Below are positions 25,113-33,542 of a stretch of 39,055 nucleotides of DNA, piece by piece. Source of the DNA: an uncultured Bermanella sp. (lineage in GTDB: Bacteria; Pseudomonadota; Gammaproteobacteria; Pseudomonadales; Oceanobacteraceae). The notes under the pieces are model-generated. The model did not search any database and was not told the DNA's origin. It saw only the letters and a list, made by a program, of their open reading frames with translations. A program made the translations under genes and the position numbers. The stretch is from the NCBI GenBank assembly GCA_913058575.1, contig CAJXRF010000001.1:1-39055 (forward strand), given 5' to 3'. Position 1 is the first letter of the stretch; each line of letters starts with the position of its first letter.

Positions 25113-26164
25113 CTGACTTCCTTGGTTTCAGTTGCAATGGTTTGATTGTCTTTCAGTCCTTGTTTACCAAATGTGACCACTTGATCGTTGGCTATTAAGA
25201 TTGACTGCAGTACAAGGTATGTATCGTTGTTAGAAATGATCTTAACTGGAATTTTATTTATTGTGTTATTAGCATTTATTCGCCAGACAAAATGCTGATT
25301 ATCTACAATATCCAGTGCATCTAATGGTACTTTTGCTAAATTTTTAGCAGGAAGTAACGCGGTCACCTGAACTCTTTCGCCCATAAGAAGAGGAGAGCTG
25401 CTGTCTTCGTTAATAACATTAAGATAAATCGTCAATGTTTGGCTATCTTTATGGAGTACTCGACTTTTTCTTGTCAGTTCAATTACGTGATGGGTTGATT
25501 GCAATATGAACGAGCTATTGGTTAGTGCATCTTTAGTACGGTATAAGGTTGCTGGAACTTCGCAGGATAGCTCTTTATTGTCTATTGGCAGTAATGTGGC
25601 AATGCTTTGACCGTCAGCCAAAAACTCCCCCGGTTGCGCCTTTACATCAATAATTTGTGCATTGTTAGGGGAAACTAAGGTGAGATGGGTTTTTCGATAT
25701 TCCAGCTCTGTTAAACGCAAATTGAGTTGTTGTTTACGTAAAGAGGCTTGCTTTGATTGACGGGCTAAATCATTACGTTTGGAAGATGAGACCAGTTGAT
25801 TTTGAACACCTTGCAAACGCTTGTTTTCCTGTTTTGCATAGTTTTCTTCAGTTTCTGCCTCGCTTATTTCTAGTTTTAAACCTGCTATTTCTTTGTCTAA
25901 GTAAAAGTTATCTTGTTTGGCGATAACGTCACCTTTTGCTACTTGAGAGCCAATGGGAAGAATCCAGTTTAATCGAGCATTATTATGGCTAGAAATTTCA
26001 AAAGTATGTGATGACTGGACTTTACAATATAGAGTGTGGTTGTCACCACTTTTCCATTGCTCAACAATCCCGGTACTAACGAGCGGAATATTTTCTTGCG
26101 CCCAGCTTATTTGGATTAGGCTACTCATTATAAAACTAGCTATCCATAGTGTTCTAAAATTCAT
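25109..26164 (-). CDS. RND efflux periplasmic adaptor (membrane-fusion, HlyD-like) protein
   Basis: A 351-residue exported adaptor. The signal peptide (LWIASFIMSSLIQISWAQEN) is likely cleaved after AWA/SWA. The lipoyl-like halves are DVIAKQDNFYLDKEIAGLKL and QPGEFLADGQSIATLLPI, flanking a helical hairpin of about residues 80-155 (SEAETEENYAKQENKRLQGV; RNDLARQSKQASLRKQQLNL). A beta-barrel and a membrane-proximal domain follow. It bridges the RND permease encoded directly downstream (four-base overlap) with an outer-membrane channel that must be supplied from elsewhere. The conservation is modest, as usual for this class. Confidence 0.87.
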   Translation of the reverse strand: MNFRTLWIASFIMSSLIQISWAQENIPLVSTGIVEQWKSGDNHTLYCKVQSSHTFEISSHNNARLNWILPIGSQVAKGDVIAKQDNFYLDKEIAGLKLEISEAETEENYAKQENKRLQGVQNQLVSSSKRNDLARQSKQASLRKQQLNLRLTELEYRKTHLTLVSPNNAQIIDVKAQPGEFLADGQSIATLLPIDNKELSCEVPATLYRTKDALTNSSFILQSTHHVIELTRKSRVLHKDSQTLTIYLNVINEDSSSPLLMGERVQVTALLPAKNLAKVPLDALDIVDNQHFVWRINANNTINKIPVKIISNNDTYLVLQSILIANDQVVTFGKQGLKDNQTIATETKEVR

Positions 26165-26657
26165 TTAATATCCTTTATGTACAAGCTGATCCGGTGGAAA
26201 TACAAAAAATTGATGAATTAACATCCAGATGAAAAAAAGCCTGTATAACGCAATAAAATCTCAACCATGGTGGGGTGAGTTTATTAAATAATACCACTTC
26301 AATGTCACTCTATTTTGCATGCAAAAAGTATCTTGCTTGCATGGGTAGGGTGATCAAAAATAAATATTGAAATACCGAACAATATAAAAAAATAGGTTTC
26401 ATATTCGATACGCTAATAATATAGTGGGCACATTTTAGGGGTAAAAGGCGTTAAGGTCATCATCGTTTTTATAATAAAAGTTAACTGTACCTTAAACATG
26501 AATTGTGTCGATTATGCGGCAAAGTATTATGAGCCTATCTTGGGTTTATAACCTCGATACATAATAAGATAAGCCTTTGGTTTGATATTAGTGGTTAATA
26601 TTATAATGCTCATTTAATTCGTGTTAAATTAAGCGAAAAAATTAAGGCGTAGAGAAC
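26165..26657. promoter_or_regulatory. gene-free gap with a 14-base perfect palindrome
   Basis: The spacer between the efflux operon and the GNAT gene is AT-rich and holds no credible frame until 26658. A perfect palindrome TTTTGCATGCAAAA lies at 26313-26326, about 150 bases upstream of the adaptor gene, followed by TTGCTTGCATGG, a partial repeat of the half-site. This looks like a repressor or regulator site for the efflux operon, but the factor is unknown. Confidence 0.4.
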
Positions 26658-26716
26658 ATGGTTGATTGTCTTTTCTATTTCCTCGCTATATGCCCAAACG
26701 GAGTTCATCGTATATT

Positions 26717-27136
26717 ATGGAGTTAACGAAACCTTTGCCACCAGAAGATGGTGATTTTGAAGTTCTAAGGGCTGGCCTAACAAAATTTAATGAGACTTTT
26801 ACCGGGGCAGTGTTTAGAGAAAAAATTTCAGTTTTTATAAAAGATGACACGGGTGAAATCGTAGGCGGTATTCTTGGTGAAATCAATTGGGGCTGGTTAC
26901 ATATTCAAGGCCTTTGGATAGACGAGTCGATTCGTAGCGGAGGCTGGGGGACTAAATTGTTATCAAGTATGGAAGATTATGCTTTATCTAAAGATATAAA
27001 AAATATCCGTTTAGAAACGACCACATTTCAAGCGTTAGACTTTTATATCAAATCAGGCTATTGCGTATTTGGGGAGCTCGATAATATGCCACAAGGGCAT
27101 ACTAGCTACTTTCTACAAAAACACTTAGGCATATAA
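26717..27136 (+). CDS. GNAT-family N-acetyltransferase
   Basis: About 139 residues from the chosen ATG at 26717 (MELTKPLPPEDGDFEVLRAG). The fold has the GNAT landmarks: VGGILGEINWGWLHIQGLWI (beta4), then the acetyl-CoA loop as IRSGGWGTKLLSSME (R-x-x-G-x-G variant, in the order RSGGWG), and ALDFYIKSGYCVFGE (beta6 to C-terminus). It transfers an acetyl group to an unknown amine. Longer in-frame options begin at ATG 26690 or TTG 26666, but the family usually starts close to the MEL. A 22-codon frame starting at ATG 26658 in another frame ends at 26726 and overlaps the chosen start, so translational coupling is possible. The local sequence is AT-rich. Confidence 0.78.
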   Translation: MELTKPLPPEDGDFEVLRAGLTKFNETFTGAVFREKISVFIKDDTGEIVGGILGEINWGWLHIQGLWIDESIRSGGWGTKLLSSMEDYALSKDIKNIRLETTTFQALDFYIKSGYCVFGELDNMPQGHTSYFLQKHLGI

Positions 27137-27252
27137 TGATCTGGAAAAGCGGTATAACGTACCCTTGGTAGGTTCTCTTAACCACGCATGTTAGCCGACT
27201 AGAACTCGCGTCTTTACAGGGAGATTACAGTTAAAAAATAATGGAATTTAAT

Positions 27253-27513
27253 ATGACTAAAAACAAAATATTAACGTTATTGTTAGTAGTTGCCACCTTA
27301 CCTTTAGCATCTTGTAGTGTAAACGGGAAGAATGCTGAAGCGGCATATAGATTGGGCTCTTTAGTGGCGGAAGATACCGTTAACTGTGCTAAGAAAAAGT
27401 TTGATGGTTGTGTATTTCCTGAGTCAGAGGGTAGTAGCAGCGCGGCAGAGAGTATCCCCGAAGGTCTTTCTAGCGAAGAGCTAGAAGAATATGCTGAAAA
27501 ATCAAGAAATTGA
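27253..27513 (+). CDS. small lipoprotein of unknown function
   Basis: An 86-residue protein beginning MTKNKILTLLLVVATLPLAS followed by Cys21; the lipobox is LASC. The residue after the Cys is Ser, so transfer to the outer membrane is expected. The mature part (AEAAYRLGSLVAEDTVNCAK; GLSSEELEEYAEKSRN) is short, acidic, Ser/Glu-rich and contains two more Cys residues (in 'NCAKKKFDGC'), which could form a disulfide. The ATG at 27253 is preferred over the in-frame ATG at 27241 because GGA stands seven bases upstream and the signal then has normal length. No family is recognised. Confidence 0.65.
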   Translation: MTKNKILTLLLVVATLPLASCSVNGKNAEAAYRLGSLVAEDTVNCAKKKFDGCVFPESEGSSSAAESIPEGLSSEELEEYAEKSRN

Positions 27514-27614
27514 AAGTGCTAATTCATCCTTTAACTAATCGACCAAAAAGTAGAGTTTGCTCGTCTAGTAAAAAGAAAGATTTACTCTAAAAATTCAAGA
27601 TCAGTCGGATAAAA

Positions 27615-28292
27615 ATGAAATTTTATGATATCACTGAGTACTTAAGAGCTAATTATGATGCAGAGGCTATTTTATTGTATGGTTCTTACGCTAGAGGCGA
27701 TTTCACGCGTTCAAGCGATATTGATATAGCAATATTTGGCCCATCGTATACTGAAGCGACTCCTCCTAAAAATATATTTTTTAAAGGTAAAAGGTTAGAT
27801 TTATGGCTTTATGGTTTAAGTGATTTGAAGGAACCTAATAGTAATTTTCTTAAATTGACCAATTCAAAAATTTTATTTGATAAATATAACCAGGCCGATG
27901 ACTTTCTAAACTCGCTTAATGATTTAATGAAAAAGGGACCTAAACCATTAACTGAAGCTGAAATAAGGCATTTGTATTATTGGTTAGAATCTATGATTTC
28001 AAGAATAGACGAAGATACAATCGACGCACTGTATAGGCGACACTTACTTTTAATAGAGCTATTTGAATCTTATTTTTCAATTAATACATTGTGGTTTCTA
28101 GGATCAAAGAATTCTGAAGCTTGGTTAAAGGTAAATGATCGAGAAGTATTTTATTTACTTAAAAAAGCAATGTCACCTGAAAGCACAGCCTTAGATATAG
28201 TAACGTTATTTAGAAAGATTTTTACCCATCTGGAAAAGCGTTATAACTTGATCTCAACCAGAGAAGTTGTAAATGGCAAATTAGCTTGGTAA
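27615..28292 (+). CDS. nucleotidyltransferase-domain protein with C-terminal helical domain
   Basis: A 225-residue protein. Residues 20-40 have the MNT-type nucleotidyltransferase motif GSYARGDFTRSSDIDIAIFG, with Gly23-Ser24 and catalytic Asp35 and Asp37; the third carboxylate is probably Asp62 (KRLDLWLYG). Residues of about 110-225 are helical (LYYWLESMISRIDEDTIDAL; LLIELFESYFSINTLWFLGS). The layout recalls aminoglycoside-type or DUF4111-like nucleotidyltransferases, which have a substrate-binding helical domain, as well as MntA-like proteins. No separate HEPN partner gene is adjacent, so it is not called a toxin-antitoxin. The gene is noticeably AT-rich compared with the flanking operons, consistent with acquisition. 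Substrate unknown. Confidence 0.75.
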   Translation: MKFYDITEYLRANYDAEAILLYGSYARGDFTRSSDIDIAIFGPSYTEATPPKNIFFKGKRLDLWLYGLSDLKEPNSNFLKLTNSKILFDKYNQADDFLNSLNDLMKKGPKPLTEAEIRHLYYWLESMISRIDEDTIDALYRRHLLLIELFESYFSINTLWFLGSKNSEAWLKVNDREVFYLLKKAMSPESTALDIVTLFRKIFTHLEKRYNLISTREVVNGKLAW

Positions 28293-28369
28293 CTGTCGCC
28301 TCTTCACTTAAGCCGTCGGTCAATAGCCTAAGCTCATGCCCATCATGATACTTGTTATGACGTTCAAGT

Positions 28370-28390
28370 GCACCACCACAAGGGTGGTGC
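28370..28390. terminator. hairpin between convergent genes
   Basis: GCACCACC (28370-28377) pairs with GGTGGTGC (28383-28390) around ACAAG, 11 bases after the stop of the aminopeptidase gene on the minus strand. It lies in the spacer shared with the nucleotidyltransferase gene. No T tract follows on either strand, so it may end transcripts or only protect them. Confidence 0.5.
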
Positions 28391-28401
28391 CATCAATTCA
28401 G

Positions 28402-29874
28402 TTATACTTTTGCTTTTAAATAGCTAAGCAAGAGCGGCACAGGGCGACCTGTGGCTCCTTTATTTTTGCCTCCACTATTCCAAGCGGTACCCGCAACATC
28501 TAGGTGCGCCCAAGGAGTGCCTTTTGTAAAACGAGATAGGAAACACGCCGCAGTGGTTGCACCGGCAAGGCGTCCACCAATATTAGCGATGTCAGCAAAG
28601 TTACTATCCAATAGTTCTTGATATTCGTCTTGCAATGGCAAACGCCAAACGGCATCGCTTGCTTGTTCACTTGCAAGTAAAAGATCGGTAGCCATGGTTT
28701 CATCTTCAGTCATTAAACCTGAATTCACGCTTCCCAATGCCATTAAACAAGCTCCGGTTAGTGTGGCAATATCAACAATAGAGGCTGGTTTGTAAGTATT
28801 GATGGCATAAGTTAATGCGTCACAAAGCACCAAGCGACCCTCAGCATCGGTATTAAGAATTTCAATGGTGGTCCCATTCATTGCCGTCACTATGTCACCG
28901 GGTTTACTGGCGTTACCAGCAGGCATGTTTTCAGCGGCGGCAATCACAGCCACAAAATTAATAGGCAGGTTAATTTCGGCAATAGATTGAGCGGCCCCTA
29001 ACACAGAAGCCGCACCGCCCATATCATATTTCATTTCATCCATGCCAGCCCCTGGTTTTAGGCTAATGCCACCAGAATCAAAAGTGATACCTTTACCAAC
29101 AAACACATGTGGTGCTTCATCACTTTTACCACCACGGTATTCCATACAAATTAATTTTCCCGCTTCAATGGAGCCTTTAGAAACAGATAAAAAGGAGCCC
29201 ATTCCTAACTCCTCCATTTCTTCTTCATCAATTATCGTAGTGGTGAATGTCGGATGTTCTTTGGCTATGCGTTGCGCCTCTTTTGCTAGGTAACTTGGCG
29301 TGACGATATTTGGTGGAAGGTCTGCTAGGGTTTTGGCAAGAGTTATACCATTGGCAACAGATTGACCATATATGACATCTTTCTCTAGGCTTTCATCAGC
29401 GAGAATAGTTAAGGATTCTATTGCTAAGCTGGTCTCTTCTTTTTTGCTTTTGCAGTGGGCAATATCATAAGGAGCGGTTGCAAATGCTTGAGCAGTTTGC
29501 TGTGCCATCCATGTATTTTCTTTACCTTCAACTGTAATGCTCTTCAAATCAAAGGCGGCTGTTGTTGCTGGGCTCGTTTTAAGCGCCAAGGCAGCAGCAT
29601 TTAGCGCTTTTATGAAATTGCTTGGCTTAACAGGGTGCTCACCAAAACCCACCATAATTAAACGGCTGCCTGAAGGCATTGGAATCACAGAGGTGCTTCC
29701 TACTTTAGAGGTGACGTCTTTTTGCTCAATAAGGCGAGTGACAAATTCGTCTACCTCTTTCGATTGGCTGCATTGAGCTTGAATATCGTCTTTACCTGTC
29801 ACCGCAAGGATAATGCTTCCTTGCTTGTCCAACAGGTAATGAGAAAGATCTGTTTGTGTAATATTAAAATTCAT
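28402..29874 (-). CDS. M17-family leucyl aminopeptidase (PepA-like)
   Basis: A 490-residue cytosolic metallo-aminopeptidase. The C-terminal catalytic domain has the family signature NTDAEGRLVL and the metal-binding core VGKGITFDSGGISLKPGAGM followed by MKYDMGGAASVLG. The N-terminal domain is shorter in conservation, as normal. It releases N-terminal residues from peptides, with two metal ions bound by the Lys/Asp/Asp/Asp/Glu set. The start at 29874 is preferred to the frame's first ATG at 29946: GAGG stands five bases upstream, the protein then begins MNFNITQTDL, and the longer version would overlap the preceding ABC gene. It follows the MdlB-like gene by 49 bases and might share its transcript. 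Confidence 0.92.
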   Translation of the reverse strand: MNFNITQTDLSHYLLDKQGSIILAVTGKDDIQAQCSQSKEVDEFVTRLIEQKDVTSKVGSTSVIPMPSGSRLIMVGFGEHPVKPSNFIKALNAAALALKTSPATTAAFDLKSITVEGKENTWMAQQTAQAFATAPYDIAHCKSKKEETSLAIESLTILADESLEKDVIYGQSVANGITLAKTLADLPPNIVTPSYLAKEAQRIAKEHPTFTTTIIDEEEMEELGMGSFLSVSKGSIEAGKLICMEYRGGKSDEAPHVFVGKGITFDSGGISLKPGAGMDEMKYDMGGAASVLGAAQSIAEINLPINFVAVIAAAENMPAGNASKPGDIVTAMNGTTIEILNTDAEGRLVLCDALTYAINTYKPASIVDIATLTGACLMALGSVNSGLMTEDETMATDLLLASEQASDAVWRLPLQDEYQELLDSNFADIANIGGRLAGATTAACFLSRFTKGTPWAHLDVAGTAWNSGGKNKGATGRPVPLLLSYLKAKV

Positions 29875-29923
29875 AGAAACCTCGTCATTATTGAAAGTGT
29901 AATCAATACATTGTTTTAAAAAT

Positions 29924-31687
29924 TTAGGATGTGAGTAAGTGCTCAATGCCTGTTATCGCATCTTCTTGCTGCTCAAATCGGTTAAGTTTTGCGTAGTACC
30001 CATTGTTATTCATCAAAACAGAATGTGTTCCCCGCTCGATGATTTGGCCATGGTTCAGAGCAAGTATTTCATCGCTATGACGCACTGTAGACAGCCGGTG
30101 TGCCACAACGATGAGAGTGACGCTGCCTTTTAATTCGTTTAATGATCTTTGGATCAGTGACTCAGTTTCAGAATCTAGGCTTGATGTTGCTTCGTCTAGT
30201 ATTAATATTTTAGGTTTTGTCGCTAAAGCCCTTGCTAGTGCAATCAATTGTTTTTGACCACTAGAAAGATTCTTCCCTCCTTCACCCAGAGCTGTATCTA
30301 ATCCATTTGGAAGGCGATTTAAAAGCGAGTTAAGTTGTGCTACTTGAATTGAAAGCAGCAAGTCATTTTCTTGTATGTCACGATCCATAATAATATTTTC
30401 ACGAATTGTTCCCGCTTTTATAAAGGGTTCTTGGGGGACTAACCCAATCATTTTTGATCGTACTTTCTCGCTGACGCTCGCGAGTTCTTTGCCGTCGATT
30501 AAAATAGACGAAGCGTCTGCATGATAATGGCCAAGTAATAAGTTTAGCAGGGTCGACTTGCCACTGCCGGTACGGCCTACTAGTGCAATAAATTTTCCGT
30601 GAGGAATATCAATATTAATATTACTTAATACAGATGTTTGACCATCATAAGAAAATGTTAAATCTTGAACTTGGATGTCAGCACTTTCTAGGTTTGATAC
30701 ATGGGTGACAGTTTGAACCTTTTCTTGATCAAGCAGGTCTTGAATGCGTTTGCCCGCCACCATAGCAGATTGAAATATACTAAAGCGTTGAGTGATTTCA
30801 ATTAGGGGTTCTGTAAATCGGCCTAAATACAATATAAAACCGTAAAGCGTTCCAATTTCGGCAGAGCCATCTAATACCTGATGACCGAAAACCAAAATAA
30901 CGCCTGCTAAAATAACCGTTGAAATAAAGTCCATAGCAGGTCTAAGAAATAATCCAGACGCCTTAACTTGCTTCATTCGAGCGACGTATTGCTCGTCATT
31001 TACTTGCGCGAACTGATGTGAATATCTTTGCGTCTGATTCATTGATTGCAATACGCTCATTCCGTTAATGGCTTCTGAAATATGAACGTTTTGCTCTGCC
31101 CGTTTAGCCCTCACTTGATTGACAGCTGGCCCAGATATTTTTTGATAAAACAAAACCATAGTAATAACAATAGGAATCATCGCCAATGCGATTAACATAA
31201 GTTTGAAATCCAGTAGTGCCATTCCAATTAATATACCCATAATGAGCACTAGATTACCGATAAAAGTAGCTAAAAAGTCTACATATAACTCTTTTAGCGA
31301 CTCGGTGTCATTGGTTATCCTTGAAAGAGTTTGCCCGCTGATTGCTTGGTCATGCCAAGCTGAGGGTAAATTAATAACATGGTTAAAAACGTTTAAGCGA
31401 ATATCTGCAATGGCATGTAGCGCGATGTTTGCAAATGCCAAGCCCTGACCGTAGCGAAAAAAAGCTGCGCTCACGGTAACAAATATGTAAGCCATCACCA
31501 TGTACCAAATAGGGCTAAAATTCTTATCATCGATGATTAGGATCTGGTCAATATAATGCTTAATAATATAGGGGCCAGCCACTTCACATAGCGTGCCCAA
31601 TAACAGTAATGAAATTCCAAATGTGAGGGTTCTTTTATGGTTCTTTTTAATGGGCTGTAAAAGCAGTGACAATTGACTATTGGGCAT
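29924..31687 (-). CDS. mdlB: ABC exporter half-transporter, MdlB-like
   Basis: A 587-residue ABC exporter half. The N-terminal membrane domain (six helices, residues of about 20-310) contains NLPSAWHDQAISGQTLSRIT-NDTE, matching MdlB over this stretch. The ATPase domain has Walker A GRTGSGKSTLL, signature LSSGQKQLIALARALA, Walker B ILILDEATSSLD and switch His in VAHRLSTV. Glu follows the Walker B Asp, so this is the hydrolytically competent site. The signature is the variant LSSGQ. It should pair with the product of the upstream gene as a heterodimeric multidrug or lipid-type exporter. Its ATG overlaps the end of that gene by 11 bases, so translation is coupled. Confidence 0.9.
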   Translation of the reverse strand: MPNSQLSLLLQPIKKNHKRTLTFGISLLLLGTLCEVAGPYIIKHYIDQILIIDDKNFSPIWYMVMAYIFVTVSAAFFRYGQGLAFANIALHAIADIRLNVFNHVINLPSAWHDQAISGQTLSRITNDTESLKELYVDFLATFIGNLVLIMGILIGMALLDFKLMLIALAMIPIVITMVLFYQKISGPAVNQVRAKRAEQNVHISEAINGMSVLQSMNQTQRYSHQFAQVNDEQYVARMKQVKASGLFLRPAMDFISTVILAGVILVFGHQVLDGSAEIGTLYGFILYLGRFTEPLIEITQRFSIFQSAMVAGKRIQDLLDQEKVQTVTHVSNLESADIQVQDLTFSYDGQTSVLSNINIDIPHGKFIALVGRTGSGKSTLLNLLLGHYHADASSILIDGKELASVSEKVRSKMIGLVPQEPFIKAGTIRENIIMDRDIQENDLLLSIQVAQLNSLLNRLPNGLDTALGEGGKNLSSGQKQLIALARALATKPKILILDEATSSLDSETESLIQRSLNELKGSVTLIVVAHRLSTVRHSDEILALNHGQIIERGTHSVLMNNNGYYAKLNRFEQQEDAITGIEHLLTS

Positions 31688-33527
31688 CTAGTGTCACCTC
31701 AAGCTGCTGGTGAGAGTACATCTTGGCGTACCAGCCTTGCTTTTCTAACAGCTGTTTGTGGTTTCCTTGCTCTGTAATGCTGCCACTGTTTAGCACTATA
31801 ATATGGTCGCAATGCTGAATGGCACTTAAACGATGGGCTGTTATTATTTGACAGCGATTCTGTCTATCTTGGGTTAATGCATTAAGGAGTTTGCGTTCCG
31901 TTTCCATGTCCACTGCGGATAGTGTGTCATCTAAAATGAGTAGGGGTGTTTTTCTTAACAATGCCCGTGCCAATGCAATTCGTTGTCGTTGCCCTCCAGA
32001 TAAGCTCACACCTTTTTCTCCCACTATGGTGTCTAGCCCCTTGGGCATTTGGTTTATATCATCGTCCAGTTGTGCAAGAGCGATGACGTGTTTAATGTCA
32101 CTTTCAGTTGCCGTGGGTACCCCTAGTGCAATATTGGCCCGTAACGTGTTGCTAAATAGGATGGGCTCTTGTGGCACAAGGGTAAAAAGGTCCCTAATGT
32201 CTTTGAGTGGGTAATGACAAATATCTTCTTTATTAATGGTAATGCAACCATTTTCTAAGGGGAGGTGCCTTTGAATGACAGATAGTAAAGTTGACTTACC
32301 AGAGCCTGTTGGGCCAACAATGCCTAAACTTTTACCAGGTGCAATTGATAGGGTTATATTTGAAAGCGTATCTTCTTTGGTATTTGGGTAGTGAAATGAC
32401 GTAATAGCGACATCAATCTTGGCAGGATACTGTAACTTCTTAGTTCCCTGGTCCTTTAGCACACTGGATTCTGTCACCAAATCATAATACCGTGCCAAGG
32501 CCGCCGAACCGCGGCTGTATAGGTTTAAGAACCAGCCAAAGGCAAACATTGGCCATATTAAAAAACCTTGATAGAGATAAAAGCTTGTGAGTTGGCCTAG
32601 AGTTAATTCGTTGTTCCATATTAGCCAAGTACCTGCAATAAGAGACATAAATGTAGATGTGCCTAGCGCTAACAAAACAAGCGGGTCAAACAGTACGTTA
32701 ATTCTCTCAACTTTAAGGCTGGCTTTACGAGCCTTGTCTGATAATTCAATAAATTCTTTTTCTAAAACAGATTGAAGTCCCATCGCTTTGAGAGATTTAA
32801 AGCCTGATAAAGCTTGATGAGTGTGGTCGTTTAAATCACTAAAGCAATCTAAGGCTTGGGTGAAGGCGAGATGAACTTTATGGCCAAGATGGTGAAAAAT
32901 AATAGCCATAACTGGAAATGGAATAAGTGCCAGTATGGCTAATCGCCAATCGATCGCGATTACCATGACCAGTACAACCAGTATAAAGGTTAGCAAACCA
33001 TCAAATGCCGCAAGTATGGCTTCCCCTGCCGTCATTTCGATATTATCAACGTCATTGGTGGCTCTTGCCATTAAATCGCCAGTACGATGCTGCTGATAAA
33101 AAGCAGGCCCAAATTGACTTAGCCGTTGATATAAATAATTCCTTAGTTGCACACTCAGTCGGTAGGAGGTTCCAAAAAGAATCCAACGCCATAAATATCT
33201 TAGAGCGTACATGGCTAAGCCTAAACCCATTAATAGAAAAAAAGCCTGCCATAATTGTTGGTGCTCAAATTGATTATCCCGAACTCCGTCAACCACATAG
33301 CCAATAATCCAAGGAATTGAAATATCAATCAGTCCTACAGATATTAGGCACAGTATAGAGGTGATATAGGTTTTGGGATGCTGAGCCACAAACGTTTTGA
33401 TGGTGCTTAACAAATCAGATTTAAGCCATTGCTCTATGGGCTGAGTGTGGGGAATATGAGCTAGGTTTATTGGCAAAATGGGAATCTCAAAAAAAAGGCC
33501 GTGCGCACTAGGCGCACGACCAGGCAT
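31677..33527 (-). CDS. mdlA: ABC exporter half-transporter, MdlA-like
   Basis: Up to 616 residues. The membrane domain includes QHRTGDLMARATNDVDNIEM, and the ATPase domain has Walker A GPTGSGKSTLL, signature LSGGQRQRIALARALL and Walker B LLILDDTLSAVD. The residue after the Walker B Asp is Asp, as in MdlA (a degenerate site), and the C-terminus GWYAKMYSHQQLE also matches MdlA. It pairs with the MdlB-like partner. The start is uncertain. The first in-frame ATG at 33527 gives about 40 extra residues, and its first codons lie within the preceding gene's terminator hairpin (33489-33521). Comparison with MdlA length favours TTG at 33476 or 33413, but neither has a good ribosome-binding site. Confidence 0.87.
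   Translation of the reverse strand: MPGRAPSAHGLFFEIPILPINLAHIPHTQPIEQWLKSDLLSTIKTFVAQHPKTYITSILCLISVGLIDISIPWIIGYVVDGVRDNQFEHQQLWQAFFLLMGLGLAMYALRYLWRWILFGTSYRLSVQLRNYLYQRLSQFGPAFYQQHRTGDLMARATNDVDNIEMTAGEAILAAFDGLLTFILVVLVMVIAIDWRLAILALIPFPVMAIIFHHLGHKVHLAFTQALDCFSDLNDHTHQALSGFKSLKAMGLQSVLEKEFIELSDKARKASLKVERINVLFDPLVLLALGTSTFMSLIAGTWLIWNNELTLGQLTSFYLYQGFLIWPMFAFGWFLNLYSRGSAALARYYDLVTESSVLKDQGTKKLQYPAKIDVAITSFHYPNTKEDTLSNITLSIAPGKSLGIVGPTGSGKSTLLSVIQRHLPLENGCITINKEDICHYPLKDIRDLFTLVPQEPILFSNTLRANIALGVPTATESDIKHVIALAQLDDDINQMPKGLDTIVGEKGVSLSGGQRQRIALARALLRKTPLLILDDTLSAVDMETERKLLNALTQDRQNRCQIITAHRLSAIQHCDHIIVLNSGSITEQGNHKQLLEKQGWYAKMYSHQQLEVTLDAQ
33489..33521 (-). terminator. intrinsic terminator after the DUF885 gene
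   Basis: On the minus strand, GGTCGTGCGC pairs with GCGCACGGCC around CTAGT (one G-U pair), followed by eight T residues. It is 22 bases after the stop at 33543. It also covers codons 3-13 of the longest MdlA-like frame. Confidence 0.88.
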
Positions 33528-33542
33528 AAACTTGTGTTTAAA

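Noticed and set aside
27615-28292. MNT/HEPN toxin-antitoxin system
   Set aside because: The nucleotidyltransferase has its own long helical domain and no separate HEPN gene with an RxxxxH motif was found beside it.
29875-29946. 24-residue N-terminal extension of the leucyl aminopeptidase
   Set aside because: It would overlap the MdlB-like gene, and the ATG at 29874 has a good ribosome-binding site and gives the usual protein length.
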